Of a DNA stretch of 64,000 bases, positions 32,794 to 43,199 are shown piece by piece. Positions within the stretch are counted from its first letter, which is position 1. Every line of letters begins with the position of its first letter. Position numbers and translations under genes: made by a program. This DNA is from Roseiflexaceae bacterium (lineage in GTDB: Bacteria > Chloroflexota > Chloroflexia > Chloroflexales > Roseiflexaceae): NCBI GenBank assembly GCA_947474225.1, contig CANJHS010000011.1, forward strand, positions 1 through 64,000, read 5' to 3'. Under the pieces are notes generated by a model. The model was not told the origin of the DNA and searched no databases. It worked only from the letters and a program-made list of their open reading frames with translations.

Positions 32794-33894
32794 CTAGCGG
32801 CCCCAGCCACGAGTCAGTTTGATACCGCTCGATTTGGCACTGCGAATGCGATAAATTTGGCGCACAATCTGGTCTGCAGCCACAAAGGCAATTACCAGGG
32901 CTTGGACGATATTGATGAGGTTAATAGAAATGCCGGAATTGAGTTGCATCAAACCGGCTCCGTTGCGCAACGCACCCCAGAATATGGCTGCAGGCAGTAC
33001 CCCAATTGGATTACTCGCCGCCAACAAAGCGATGGCAATACTATCAAAACCATAGCCAGCAGAGAACGAAGCTTTGAGATTGTGTTCGAGTCCGAGCACT
33101 TGGATTGCACCTGCCATGCCGGCCAACAGCCCGCTATAGGCCATCGTTGTGACCAGTGAACGTGAGACATCTATCCCGGCGTAATCTGCAGCGTCTGGGT
33201 TTGCCCCTACCGTTCGGATTTCAAAGCCGAAAATGGTACGGTTCATCAACCAATTGGTCAAGAACACCATTGCTATTGCAATCAGAAATCCCATGTGCAA
33301 GCGGTATTCGGGACCAAAGAGAAAGGGGAGCTCTGCACCCGGGGCAATGTACGGTGTGCGTTGTGCCGTAGATGCATGGTCACGGAATGGGACTTTGATG
33401 AGATAGTCTGTTGCTCTGATCGCAATGTAATTGAACATAATCGTTGTGATGACTTCATGTGCGCCTGTGCGTGCGCGTAACCAGCCAGGAATTGCGCCCC
33501 ATACGGCGCCGCCGAGTGCACCAGCAGCGAATGCAACTATCGCATGGAGGCCTACTGGTAAGGTGACAAAGGCACCGACGATAGCAGCACACATCGAACC
33601 GACGGCGATTTGGCCCTCGACACCGATGTTGAATAACCCACCGCGAAAGCCTACCATCACGGCTAGGCCTCCGAAAATGTATGGAGTGGCTTCAACCAGG
33701 GTATACGAAATGGAACGCGGGCTGCCGATAGCCCCCATAAAAAGACCGCCGTAGGCAGACAAAACGTCAGCACCTGTCGCAACAATGATAATTGCGCCAA
33801 TGAGCAGGGCAGTGAATATAGCCAGACTGGGAACGAGCAATGGTGTCAGAGACGTTTGCCAATTGCGTGCAGCGGGAGGAGATGACTCTGTCAT
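32794..33894 (-). CDS. ABC transporter permease (nucleoside/BMP type)
   Basis: GFRGGLFNIGVEGQIAVGSMCAAIVGA...GAHEVITTIMFNYIAI...VGANPDAADYAGIDVSRSL. Confidence 0.93.
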   Translation of the reverse strand: MTESSPPAARNWQTSLTPLLVPSLAIFTALLIGAIIIVATGADVLSAYGGLFMGAIGSPRSISYTLVEATPYIFGGLAVMVGFRGGLFNIGVEGQIAVGSMCAAIVGAFVTLPVGLHAIVAFAAGALGGAVWGAIPGWLRARTGAHEVITTIMFNYIAIRATDYLIKVPFRDHASTAQRTPYIAPGAELPFLFGPEYRLHMGFLIAIAMVFLTNWLMNRTIFGFEIRTVGANPDAADYAGIDVSRSLVTTMAYSGLLAGMAGAIQVLGLEHNLKASFSAGYGFDSIAIALLAASNPIGVLPAAIFWGALRNGAGLMQLNSGISINLINIVQALVIAFVAADQIVRQIYRIRSAKSSGIKLTRGWGR

Positions 33895-35417
33895 GCGGGT
33901 ACCTCTTGGGGCGTCGTGACGCCTGCCATAAGCAAACCAATGGTGTTGCGTTGCGCATCACTGCTGGGGATATCTGCAATGATTTGTCCATGGAACATCA
34001 CGAGGATACGATCAGCGAGGGAAAGTATTTCGTCTAACTCTGCAGATACCAGCAAGACTGCACTGCCGCTGTCGCGTTGTGCGACGATGCGGGTATGGAT
34101 GAATTCTATGGAGCCGACGTCAAGACCACGTGTGGGCTGGGCAGCCACGAGCAATTTGAGGGGGCGTGCGAGCTCCCGCGCGACGACGACCTTTTGTTGG
34201 TTACCACCCGACAGTGTGGATGCTAGCGCGTCGATACTCGGAGTACGCACATCAAAGCTGTCCACGAGCGTAGTAGCTTGAGATGCGATGGCCGTTTTAT
34301 CGATAATATAGTTGTGCGAGAACGGAGGCAGATCATACGTCGACAAAACCATGTTGTCGGCGACTGAGTAACTGAGTACCAATCCGTGGTGGTGCCGGTC
34401 CTCAGGGATGTGCCCCATCCCAGCAGCAATTGCCGCGTTGGTCCCTCTGCCCGCGAGCGATTCGTTGTGCAGGCGAATTGATCCACTGCGCGCTATTTTG
34501 AGACCAGTAATTGCTTCGACGAGTTCGGTTTGACCGTTGCCTTGTACGCCTGCGATGCCCACTATTTCGCCGGTGCGCACCGTAAACGAGACATTATTGA
34601 CTGCAATACTGCCCCGGTCGTCGAGCACGGTGAGATTTGCCACATCGAGCATGACGTCGCCCGGAGTTGCAGGGGTTTTGTTGATATGCAAAACGACATC
34701 GCGACCGACCATCATCCCTGCCAAGGTTGCTTCGGTGGCTTGATTGGGTGTGGTAGAACCGACGAGTTTGCCTCGACGAAGGACACTGATGCGGTCGGCA
34801 AGCGCAAGCACTTCACGCAGTTTGTGGCTGATAAATATGATTGATTTGCCTTGCTCCTTGAGACGTCGGATGACGACAAAGAGATCGTCGGCCTCTTGGG
34901 GAGTCAAGACGGCAGTGGGTTCGTCGAGGATGAGGATGTCTGCGCCGCGATAGAGTGCTTTGACGATTTCGACACGTTGTTGGACACCGACAGGAAGGTC
35001 TTGTATGAGCGCATTCACTGGGATGTCGAGACCGTAGCTCCGAGCGAGTGCAGCGATTGCTGTCCCAGCCTGCGTGAGGTCGAGGCTACCGTTCCTGGTG
35101 ACTTCGTTGCCGAGAATGATGTTTTCGGTAACGGTCAATGTAGGCACGAGCATGAAGTGTTGGTGCACCATGCCGAGCCCACGACGAATGGCGTCGTTCG
35201 CGCCTTTGAGATGCACGACCTGACCATTGAGCAGTATTTCACCTTCGTCGGGGCGATACATCCCGTACAGCATATTCATGAGCGTGGATTTGCCTGCGCC
35301 GTTTTCACCGAGGAATGCATGGATTTCACCGGCTTCGAGGGTGAAACTCACTGCGTCGTTTGCCACAATCTCTGGGAAGCGTTTGGTGAGATTGCGTACT
35401 TCGAGTACTGGTGTCAT
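33891..35417 (-). CDS. ABC transporter ATP-binding protein, duplicated domain (nucleoside/BMP type)
   Basis: MTPVLEVRNLTKRFPEIVANDAVSFTLEAGEIHAFLGENGAGKSTLMNMLYGMYRPDEGEILL; second half GIAGVQGNGQTELVEAITGL...LSGGNQQKVVVARELAR. Confidence 0.95.
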   Translation of the reverse strand: MTPVLEVRNLTKRFPEIVANDAVSFTLEAGEIHAFLGENGAGKSTLMNMLYGMYRPDEGEILLNGQVVHLKGANDAIRRGLGMVHQHFMLVPTLTVTENIILGNEVTRNGSLDLTQAGTAIAALARSYGLDIPVNALIQDLPVGVQQRVEIVKALYRGADILILDEPTAVLTPQEADDLFVVIRRLKEQGKSIIFISHKLREVLALADRISVLRRGKLVGSTTPNQATEATLAGMMVGRDVVLHINKTPATPGDVMLDVANLTVLDDRGSIAVNNVSFTVRTGEIVGIAGVQGNGQTELVEAITGLKIARSGSIRLHNESLAGRGTNAAIAAGMGHIPEDRHHHGLVLSYSVADNMVLSTYDLPPFSHNYIIDKTAIASQATTLVDSFDVRTPSIDALASTLSGGNQQKVVVARELARPLKLLVAAQPTRGLDVGSIEFIHTRIVAQRDSGSAVLLVSAELDEILSLADRILVMFHGQIIADIPSSDAQRNTIGLLMAGVTTPQEVPA

Positions 35418-35877
35418 AGACAACTCCATTGATGCCGATATGGCTAGCATACCATACAGACTTCTCCTCATGAGAGGAATATGTCCCAATCGTGAATCTG
35501 CTTCGATTCGTGATTGGGCTGTCACACGATGGGCTGGTATTGGGGAGTCAGTGTGGATGCGGGTTGCAGTCGAGGGAATAGTGTAGTAGCTACATTCGCA
35601 CGTGCTGGATGTGAGACAGTGGGTTGTGTATTTGCTCTATTCGGTGCGTAGAGTCTTACAGTTACTCTCTGCAAAAGTCTCAGAGCAATAATGAGCGCTG
35701 TAGTGTGATTTGGTTCTTTCTGATTTGCTGTTGCGAGTAAAACACCAGCTCAAATCGTGCTCGAAGTATGAATCGGAGGTCCATCCCATGTCTGTAATGT
35801 AGCACCGCAATGCTGAAAAACGTGAAGTGTACTATAATAGTTTTGTTTATCCGCTGGTATGAGAATCAGAACCCACC

Positions 35878-38379
35878 ATGCTCGATACGTTCTCACAGCA
35901 CGCTCCTACGACGACTATTTTTGAAAAAAAGCGCATCAACGCGTTGATGCGGCTTGTGCTTGCGCGCCTTCGCAAGCACAAAGTAGGAGTGTCTGATATT
36001 GTTTCGGCACTGTCGAAGCATGGCTATGTATTGAATCGTGCGCAATTCGATGATTTGATGACGACACGCCCCGAACGAGACTCTACATTGTCCGTTCCAG
36101 CGTTTCAATCCTTCATAACCATTATCTTTCGCCATGATGCGGAAATCTTGTCTGCCGAAGAGTTGCTTGATTTTGTCAACGTGATGCGGGTACCCGTCAG
36201 TCTCGTCGGCTACTTTCGTTCGTTTGTCAGTCGGCATGCCTGGAACGCCGCCCTGACCGCCTACGGGCTGAGCATGCAGCATTGGGATGAAGCGGTAATC
36301 GGTCGTGAGAAGGTTGTAGAGAACCTGATGAAGCAGATACGCCACAGTGTATCTTGTGTCGTGACGGGACACACTGGTGCAGGAAAAACTGCAGTAGCGG
36401 TCGAAGTCATGCGCCGTGTCTCACTTGAATTTGGAGTGCAAACATACTATCTCGATGCACGGAATATCACTTCGCTGTCTGCGCTGAATGATGAACTATG
36501 TGCGACACTCCAGCTGTTGTCCGTAGACAATCAAGTCAGTTCGCTCCGTCTGAAGCAATTCTTGCGCGATTATCAGACATACATTGTCATCGATGATTTT
36601 CGTCACACTGGGGTGTTGTCTCTGCAGCATGTGATTCGCTACCTCGCAACGGAGCTCCCGCAACTTGTCTGTCTCTTTACCACACCACATACCTACCAAA
36701 AATCTGAATGTGCGCCGTTTGTGTTGATGCCGTTGCCAGAGCTCCCATGGGATTCTGATGACTCGGTATCGGCCATTCTGGTGCAACGCGCTGCAGTCGA
36801 ATACGGTGCACCACCGCTGAGTAACACGGTTGTCCGGACCATTCGTGTACAGACAAAAGGGAATCCGCTAAGCATACGGATGGCGACCATTCATTTTCTC
36901 CAGGCGAAAACACACGAGAAAAATCTGCTTCTCAGCGATGTGAGTCTTGCGACGTACGAATATCTCAATCCAACTGCGCATGGATTGTTTGAAGTCCTGA
37001 TCTTTCTCGATATGCACTTGCCTGTACATGTACTCAAAGCGTGTAGCCAGCGACTCATCGGTCAAACTCCGTATGAACTCACGGTATCGTTGCAAACATT
37101 ACAGGCTGGTGGGTTTGTTGTTGTGATACAGGGATTTGCCGATGTCGTGGTCATCCAAAATTCTGCTCGCGAAGCATTAGGAAACACGCTCAGTATGGAG
37201 CGCAGTGCAGAGATTGCCCAACGTCTCTGCGAGTCATTCTGTGAGTCCGCTGGTGCCTACGAATTACTAACGCATGTCCAGCGTGAGTATCTGAATTTGC
37301 AAATGGATATCCCTACAATTTTGGCTATCATTCAGACCCTCCTCCGTGTAGGCAATGCCGAAGGTGCTGCTGCTGTGCTGATGCGCTGGAGCGTTTATTT
37401 TGTTCGTCACGGGCATATTGCCAAAGCAATTGGGACCATCGAACACTGTCTTTCCCTCCTTCCTGAGGGACACAAAAGTTTCTACGGATTGCAACGAACT
37501 CTTGGCGAGTTGTATGGAATTCAAGGAACGATGCCGCAGTCTAATGTGCATTTCAAAGCAGCACTGAATATAGCAATACGAGATGAGGACGAGACGGCGA
37601 TAGCGCAATTACGTGTGTTGCAAGTCGGCACTACGTTCAATCGTATCCAACGCGTCGATGACACAAACTACCTGCAGGCAATGGCGTATCTCAACGATGC
37701 AGAAGCACATTTCGCCTCAGTGAACGCTCCTGATTGGTTAGGACGTGCACAAATGCAACGGGCAGATTTGCTGAATTTTGGTGGCAATCAAACTGCGGCG
37801 CTGTACGCAGTGAACGAGAGCTTGGTTGTGTTCCAACAGGCGGGTTTGTCTGAATGGTACGCAGATGCGTTACGAGTTCGTGGGACTATTTATTTAGCAG
37901 TTGGTGACTATGTCGGAGCGAGACAAGATTTGCAACGCTCGCTGGAACAATACGAAGAATCTAATCAAATCATTCATCGGCTGCAATGTCATATACGCTT
38001 GGCTATGCTGTTGTTTATTCTCGGCGATCTGCCTGAGGCTCTCGGGCATCTCGAACGTGGTATGCAATTTATGCAGATCGTTGGTGGGTACAAATTCATG
38101 CTCTCTGCATTCGATATTTTCGCGGGCATACTGCGTGCATACGGAGATGATGCAAACGCACAGACCTTGCGTGAGCGCGCCGATGCCTATCGTGCTGAGT
38201 GGCAGCTCTATCGAAGTGCGGTGCTTGACCAACTCATCGATAGTTTTTTTGTGCGGATGCCACTGCCTGCGCCGAGACCACTTGTAGGCGAAGTATTTGC
38301 ATCCGTCACCACAATGCAGGATGTTGCAAGCGTGTTGATGCGCTCTGTTCGTTTTCTGCAGGGTGAATTAAACAAATAA
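35878..38379 (+). CDS. STAND-type P-loop ATPase with N-terminal helical domain and C-terminal TPR-like repeats
   Basis: Walker A VVTGHTGAGKTAVAVEVM; Walker B-like YIVIDDF; GNPLSIRMATIHFL; TPR-like C-terminus (AIGTIEHCLSLLPEGHKSFYGLQRTLGELYGIQG..., ALRVRGTIYLAVGDYVGARQDLQRSLEQY). Confidence 0.85.
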   Translation: MLDTFSQHAPTTTIFEKKRINALMRLVLARLRKHKVGVSDIVSALSKHGYVLNRAQFDDLMTTRPERDSTLSVPAFQSFITIIFRHDAEILSAEELLDFVNVMRVPVSLVGYFRSFVSRHAWNAALTAYGLSMQHWDEAVIGREKVVENLMKQIRHSVSCVVTGHTGAGKTAVAVEVMRRVSLEFGVQTYYLDARNITSLSALNDELCATLQLLSVDNQVSSLRLKQFLRDYQTYIVIDDFRHTGVLSLQHVIRYLATELPQLVCLFTTPHTYQKSECAPFVLMPLPELPWDSDDSVSAILVQRAAVEYGAPPLSNTVVRTIRVQTKGNPLSIRMATIHFLQAKTHEKNLLLSDVSLATYEYLNPTAHGLFEVLIFLDMHLPVHVLKACSQRLIGQTPYELTVSLQTLQAGGFVVVIQGFADVVVIQNSAREALGNTLSMERSAEIAQRLCESFCESAGAYELLTHVQREYLNLQMDIPTILAIIQTLLRVGNAEGAAAVLMRWSVYFVRHGHIAKAIGTIEHCLSLLPEGHKSFYGLQRTLGELYGIQGTMPQSNVHFKAALNIAIRDEDETAIAQLRVLQVGTTFNRIQRVDDTNYLQAMAYLNDAEAHFASVNAPDWLGRAQMQRADLLNFGGNQTAALYAVNESLVVFQQAGLSEWYADALRVRGTIYLAVGDYVGARQDLQRSLEQYEESNQIIHRLQCHIRLAMLLFILGDLPEALGHLERGMQFMQIVGGYKFMLSAFDIFAGILRAYGDDANAQTLRERADAYRAEWQLYRSAVLDQLIDSFFVRMPLPAPRPLVGEVFASVTTMQDVASVLMRSVRFLQGELNK

Positions 38380-38380
38380 A

Positions 38381-38417
38381 ACCCGCGTGCGGCTCTTTGC
38401 AGTGCACACACGCGGGT
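38381..38417. terminator. Bidirectional hairpin between the convergent STAND and BMP genes
   Basis: ACCCGCGTG ... CACGCGGGT 9-bp stem located between convergent stop codons. Confidence 0.65.
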
Positions 38418-38428
38418 AGGGGGATGAA

Positions 38429-39445
38429 CTAGTTCAGGGTAACGCCGGTGGTCACGGATCCGTCAGACAAGCCCTTGAGGATTTCTTCCATCTTGGTCTT
38501 GACTTCGGCCGGGATTGAAGCGTCTGCCTTGTTGTATGCTGCCAAACCAATGCCGCCGTTGGCTGCATTGTAGACGGCTACGCCGTTGGTGAACTTGCCG
38601 TCGACGACGTCTTTGATGGTCAAGAACACCGCCTGATCGACACGCTTCATGGCGCTCGAAATAATCATGTCTGCGCCAGGAGCTGCACCATTCTGGAAGG
38701 TGGTGACATATTCATCCTGGTCTACGCCGATAACGAATGCGCCGGCTTCAGCTGCAGCAGCGATACCACCGGAACCGGTTTGACCGCCAGCACCGAAGAT
38801 GACGTCTGCGCCTTCTGCCATAAAGCTCTTGGCGGCTTCGGCACCACGTGCACGGTCGGTGAAGGAGTCGATGTATACCGTTTTGACGGCGATATCGCTC
38901 TTAATCGACTTGGCACCGGCTTCGTAGCCCTTGAGGAACTTCTGGACTGGTGGGATTTCCATACCGCCGACGGCAGCAATCGTGCCGCTCTTTGACATGG
39001 AGGCTGCCAACGCACCGGCCATGTAGCCAGCCTGATCTTCGGAGAAGACCAAACCGCGCACGTTTGCGATGGCTGGGTCATACGCGAAGTCGACAATGGC
39101 GAACTTGGTCTCGGGGTACTTGGCTGCTGCTTCCTTGATGGCATCACCCATCATGAAGCCGACGGCGACAACGATTTCACATTTTTGGTCGACGAGCGCC
39201 TGAATGTTCTTGCCGTAGTCCGTCTGTGCCTGGGTCTCGATGTACTTGGTGCCGATTCCGAGGTCCTTCTCAGCCTTCTTGAGGCCTTCGAAGGCATACT
39301 GATTGAAGGTCCCGTCGTTGACTTTACCAACGTCGGTGACCAAGCCTGCCTTACAGCCTGCGGTGCTGGCTGCACCACCACATGCTGGCAAAATCATGGC
39401 TGCAATAACCATGACGACCAGTGTGTAGATTGTGGATTTGCGCAT
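38429..39445 (-). CDS. BMP-family (PnrA/Med-like) substrate-binding lipoprotein
   Basis: MRKSTIYTLVVMVIAAMILPACGGA lipobox; GLVTDVGKVNDGTFNQYAFEGLKKAEKDLGI...VRGLVFSEDQAGYMAGALAASMSKSGTIAAVGGMEIPPVQKFLKGYEAGAK. Confidence 0.95.
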   Translation of the reverse strand: MRKSTIYTLVVMVIAAMILPACGGAASTAGCKAGLVTDVGKVNDGTFNQYAFEGLKKAEKDLGIGTKYIETQAQTDYGKNIQALVDQKCEIVVAVGFMMGDAIKEAAAKYPETKFAIVDFAYDPAIANVRGLVFSEDQAGYMAGALAASMSKSGTIAAVGGMEIPPVQKFLKGYEAGAKSIKSDIAVKTVYIDSFTDRARGAEAAKSFMAEGADVIFGAGGQTGSGGIAAAAEAGAFVIGVDQDEYVTTFQNGAAPGADMIISSAMKRVDQAVFLTIKDVVDGKFTNGVAVYNAANGGIGLAAYNKADASIPAEVKTKMEEILKGLSDGSVTTGVTLN

Positions 39446-39594
39446 GTAATCCTCCGTACAACGAAAAATCTGTAATCCATGTGCTAATGCACATGAATCT
39501 CAATAAAAGTATACCACTGTGTGTCTGTTTCATGGTTGCATTTTGATGGTATTGTATGGGACACATGCAAGATTTTTACGATAGTGAGTAGTAA

Positions 39595-40716
39595 ATGGCA
39601 CCGAACACCGAACCGATGATGCCACCAAATATTGAGCTGCTTTGTGACTCTCTCGGTACCGTCCATTGGACACGCAATGACGCAACCCAATTCATTATTA
39701 ATGTCACCCCAAAGTACCCGTCAGATCAGTTTTTTGCGCTGTTGCAGGAACGCAGCCGTAACGCTGGATATACCATCTGGATGCGTCAAGATGTACGTAA
39801 TGCGACGACGGTTGAGGTAGTATTTATCAGCGGTGTGCCACCAGTAGCAGCGACACGTTGGATCGTCGCAAATGTCTTGTTGCTCGCAACAATCATCTCG
39901 TGCCTTGCCTGTGGAGCGCTGTATCACGGCATCGATGTTTTCGCACATCCGACGCATCTACTCGAAGGATGGCCGTTTGCGGCAACACTGTTGGGTATTT
40001 TGGCTACACACGAGATGGGGCACTATGTCGTCGGGCGGATGCGCGGTGCGCCCGTCAGTTTGCCGTACTTTATTCCATTGCCGCCCCCACTCAGCTTTAC
40101 AGGGACACTCGGTGCGGTCATCGTTCAACGAGAACCGATGCGGGATCGCCGGATGCTCCTCGATGTTGGTTTAGCCGGACCCATAGCTGGATTGCTGGTA
40201 GCCGTTCCTCTGCTCTTCTACGGTCTGATGCATTCGCAGGTCGGCCCTGCGCCAACGACGGGATATATCCAAGAAGGAAATTCTGCGTTTTATATCCTTG
40301 CAAAATTTTTGGTATACGGCAAAATGTTGCCCTATAACGGCACGGATGTCCAACTCAACGATGTCGCATTCGCCGCCTGGATAGGGTTGTTGGTGACGAT
40401 GTTTAATCTGTTGCCCATCGGGCAACTCGACGGCGGGCATGCGGCATATGCTTTGCTCGGTCCGCGATCAATATATCTCGCCTATGGTGCGATTGCATTT
40501 TGTCTGCTTTTAGGTATTTTTGTCGACAATACGTGGTTGGTGTGGGGAATGATAGCCACATTATCCAACCCGCGTCACCCTGCGCCGTTTGACGACGTAA
40601 CGACTATTGGTTGGCGCAGGATTATCATTGCAGTAATTGCATTGCTGATTTTGTTCTTCTTGCTGACACCCGCGCCGATGCAGCCAGTGCCAGCAATACC
40701 GGGAATCAGCGGGTAA
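39595..40716 (+). CDS. Site-2 protease family (M50) membrane metalloprotease
   Basis: LLGILATHEMGHYVVGRMRGAPVSLPYFIPLPPPLSFTGTLGAVI...DVGLAGPIAGLLVAVP...LLPIGQLDGGHAAYAL. Confidence 0.9.
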   Translation: MAPNTEPMMPPNIELLCDSLGTVHWTRNDATQFIINVTPKYPSDQFFALLQERSRNAGYTIWMRQDVRNATTVEVVFISGVPPVAATRWIVANVLLLATIISCLACGALYHGIDVFAHPTHLLEGWPFAATLLGILATHEMGHYVVGRMRGAPVSLPYFIPLPPPLSFTGTLGAVIVQREPMRDRRMLLDVGLAGPIAGLLVAVPLLFYGLMHSQVGPAPTTGYIQEGNSAFYILAKFLVYGKMLPYNGTDVQLNDVAFAAWIGLLVTMFNLLPIGQLDGGHAAYALLGPRSIYLAYGAIAFCLLLGIFVDNTWLVWGMIATLSNPRHPAPFDDVTTIGWRRIIIAVIALLILFFLLTPAPMQPVPAIPGISG

Positions 40717-41740
40717 TGTAGATGGGGTTTGTCATCAGCCAGGGTGTCTGCGATTTGGCTGATTCTATACGATAGACACCACTTGCGTTAATTGTTGTGA
40801 GCAGAGCTCTGCGCCCGCTGAGGATCTCAGTGCCGTTATGGATAAGGCGCACCGGGGCATCGGTGCCCAGATTGGTCTTGATGGTGATGGGTCCATCACG
40901 TAGCGATGCGATGTCACCAGCGTACCAGCGTTCCGCACCGCGGAACGCCACAAATTCCAAATTGGGGCAATCCCCTTCCATGCGATTTACCATGTAACTC
41001 CGGCCCTGCGCCAATGCCCCGTAGACCATTCTCATTGCATTGTTGAAGTTACCAGAGAGTTTTTCGGGAAGCCATAAGTAGTTTGTCAACGTTTGGAACG
41101 TCCATTCATACGAAAATACTTGTAGCCGACCAAACGGCGACGGCCGCAGAAAAGCATGCGTATCAAGCCCCCACACTCCGAAGGTCCGTTTGCCTGCAAC
41201 ATTTAACGCATCCCACCATTCGAGGGTTGCGGTAGTCGGTCCACGGAGCCCTCGTTTGGGGAATGCATACAGGAATTCTTTGTTGTTGGGGGTCAATTGT
41301 TCGCCCCAATCACTCATGAAGTTCCAGAGTTCAATCCCCGTGCTCCGACCCGATATATTAGTCGGGCTGTTGATGTTCCAATCGTCCCAACGGAACAACC
41401 CCTTGAATTCGTTGTATGTCTGTTCGTCGGGATGGGCAATAATGCCAAATCCACCAGCGTCATAGGTCGCATCTATGAATTGTTGTGGTGGTAACGTATT
41501 TGGTATGACACGATCGACGTTCAAGCCGAGGAAGTGATTGTGAAAGGGCGTGATTTCTTGGTCAACCAGGGTCAATACACCATCGATATAGCCCTGTTCA
41601 GAACGTCCATCGAGCGTGTCGTGATCGGTAATGATAATCCACTCGATGCCTGCGTGACGGGCTGCCCGGGCGATATGCGGGATTGTTCCACTCCCGTCAG
41701 AGAGCTGTGAATGGAGGTGTATTGCACCGGGGCTTGCATA
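40706..41740 (-). CDS. PHP-domain (CehA/McbA-like) metallohydrolase
   Basis: GAIHLHSQLSDGSGTIPHIARAARHAGIEWIIITDHDTLDGRSEQG...GGFGIIAHPDEQTYNEF. Confidence 0.85.
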   Translation of the reverse strand, partial: YASPGAIHLHSQLSDGSGTIPHIARAARHAGIEWIIITDHDTLDGRSEQGYIDGVLTLVDQEITPFHNHFLGLNVDRVIPNTLPPQQFIDATYDAGGFGIIAHPDEQTYNEFKGLFRWDDWNINSPTNISGRSTGIELWNFMSDWGEQLTPNNKEFLYAFPKRGLRGPTTATLEWWDALNVAGKRTFGVWGLDTHAFLRPSPFGRLQVFSYEWTFQTLTNYLWLPEKLSGNFNNAMRMVYGALAQGRSYMVNRMEGDCPNLEFVAFRGAERWYAGDIASLRDGPITIKTNLGTDAPVRLIHNGTEILSGRRALLTTINASGVYRIESAKSQTPWLMTNPIYITR

Positions 41741-41750
41741 CATAGTCGTC

Positions 41751-42221
41751 CTAATAGATTGCTGGGATGAATTTTTTGACGGATTGTGCATACGCAGCAT
41801 ACTCGGGGAATCGCTCGTTCAAGAAGTGCTCTTCACGACGCGATTTGAACTCAAACCAGACGCAGAGCACCACTGATACAAGGATTGCCAACCAGCTCGC
41901 GCGCAAAAGTGCATACCCAAAACAACCAGCCAATACCGAAGTATAGATAGGATGTCGTACAATAGCGTAGACACCTGACGTTACCAACTGACCGTCTGCG
42001 AGTGGTTTGGGGAATGCGGTCAGATTCTTGCCTAGGTTGACAAATCCGCGCCACCCAAACCCAAGCGAAACGGCACATAATAGGATTCCCACCACCACGT
42101 TCAACACGCCAGTGGTGTAATGTCCTTGAGTCAGTAGGCCTACGACAACAATGACGGCCATAAGAACGAACTGTCCGATGACCCAAAATTCTCCGCGTGA
42201 ATGCAGTGTAGGTTGAGTCAT
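41751..42221 (-). CDS. Isoprenylcysteine carboxyl methyltransferase-like membrane protein
   Basis: LVTSGVYAIVRHPIYTSVLAGCFGYALL...EFKSRREEHFLNERFPEYAAYAQSVKKFIPAIY. Confidence 0.88.
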   Translation of the reverse strand: MTQPTLHSRGEFWVIGQFVLMAVIVVVGLLTQGHYTTGVLNVVVGILLCAVSLGFGWRGFVNLGKNLTAFPKPLADGQLVTSGVYAIVRHPIYTSVLAGCFGYALLRASWLAILVSVVLCVWFEFKSRREEHFLNERFPEYAAYAQSVKKFIPAIY

Positions 42222-42260
42222 GTACCGCTCTTTCTACTCCAATAGTAGGACAATCATACC

Positions 42261-43190
42261 ATGGAATCTTTTACTCCTCAGATTACGCATTCTTTGCATT
42301 GGTATGACGAAAACAGCCATGGCCGCATGCGCATGAATGGTGCCGATTCACTGCCTTTGCTCCATCGACTAACGACCAATCATATGCTCGAGCTCCAGCC
42401 TGGCCGTTCGTGCCAGTCCGTGTTGACAACTCCGATTGGCCGTTCAATGGATTTGCTGACCGTATTGAACGATGAGCCTGCGGTGTGGGTCTTTACCAGT
42501 GCATCACAAGGGCCGATGGTATATACACATCTCAAGAAGAATATTTTTTTCAACGATAAAGTCGTGCTTGCTCCTGCCGCGCAAAGCCACCGCCAATATG
42601 CACTGTATGGTGAAAGGGCAACTGACTGGCTTTCAGCACAGACCGGTTGTGATTGTGCATCCGTTCCAGCGCATGGCGCACTCCATTGGAACGATACGCT
42701 CCTTATGCGCATAGAACCACTCGCAGGAGAAGGCTGGCGCATTCTTGAACTGATTGACAGCGCCAACCCACCACTCCCTCGCACAGAATTGCCACAACTC
42801 GATGAAGCTACCCTGTCGCTTTGGCAGCTCGAAGCAGGCGTGCCGGCATTCGGGAGCGAAATCGGCACACAGTACATCCCACTCGAGACTGGCCTTGAGT
42901 ATGCAATTCATACCGCCAAGGGATGTTATGTGGGCCAAGAAATCATCGCTCGGATGGAAAGCCGCGGGAAACGTGCCAAAACGCTCGAGCGTATCACGCT
43001 CGATGCGCTGGTTGAGACTCCTTCACCGTTGTTCACCGCAGCAGGGAAAGAGGCTGGGCTCGTCACGCGTGTGGCGCAGAGTGCAGTCCTCGGTGTGATT
43101 GGATTTGCATACATCAGCACCAAAATAGACGAATCGGATGCGTTGATGTGCGCCGATGTCTCGGTTCATCGCATGCCAGCCCAACAATAA
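42261..43190 (+). CDS. YgfZ/GcvT-like folate-binding protein
   Basis: NGADSLPLLHRLTTNHMLELQPGRSCQSVLTTPIGRSMDLLTVL...PLETGLEYAIHTAKGCYVGQEIIARMESRGKRAKTL. Confidence 0.93.
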   Translation: MESFTPQITHSLHWYDENSHGRMRMNGADSLPLLHRLTTNHMLELQPGRSCQSVLTTPIGRSMDLLTVLNDEPAVWVFTSASQGPMVYTHLKKNIFFNDKVVLAPAAQSHRQYALYGERATDWLSAQTGCDCASVPAHGALHWNDTLLMRIEPLAGEGWRILELIDSANPPLPRTELPQLDEATLSLWQLEAGVPAFGSEIGTQYIPLETGLEYAIHTAKGCYVGQEIIARMESRGKRAKTLERITLDALVETPSPLFTAAGKEAGLVTRVAQSAVLGVIGFAYISTKIDESDALMCADVSVHRMPAQQ

Positions 43191-43199
43191 AGGAGGAGT

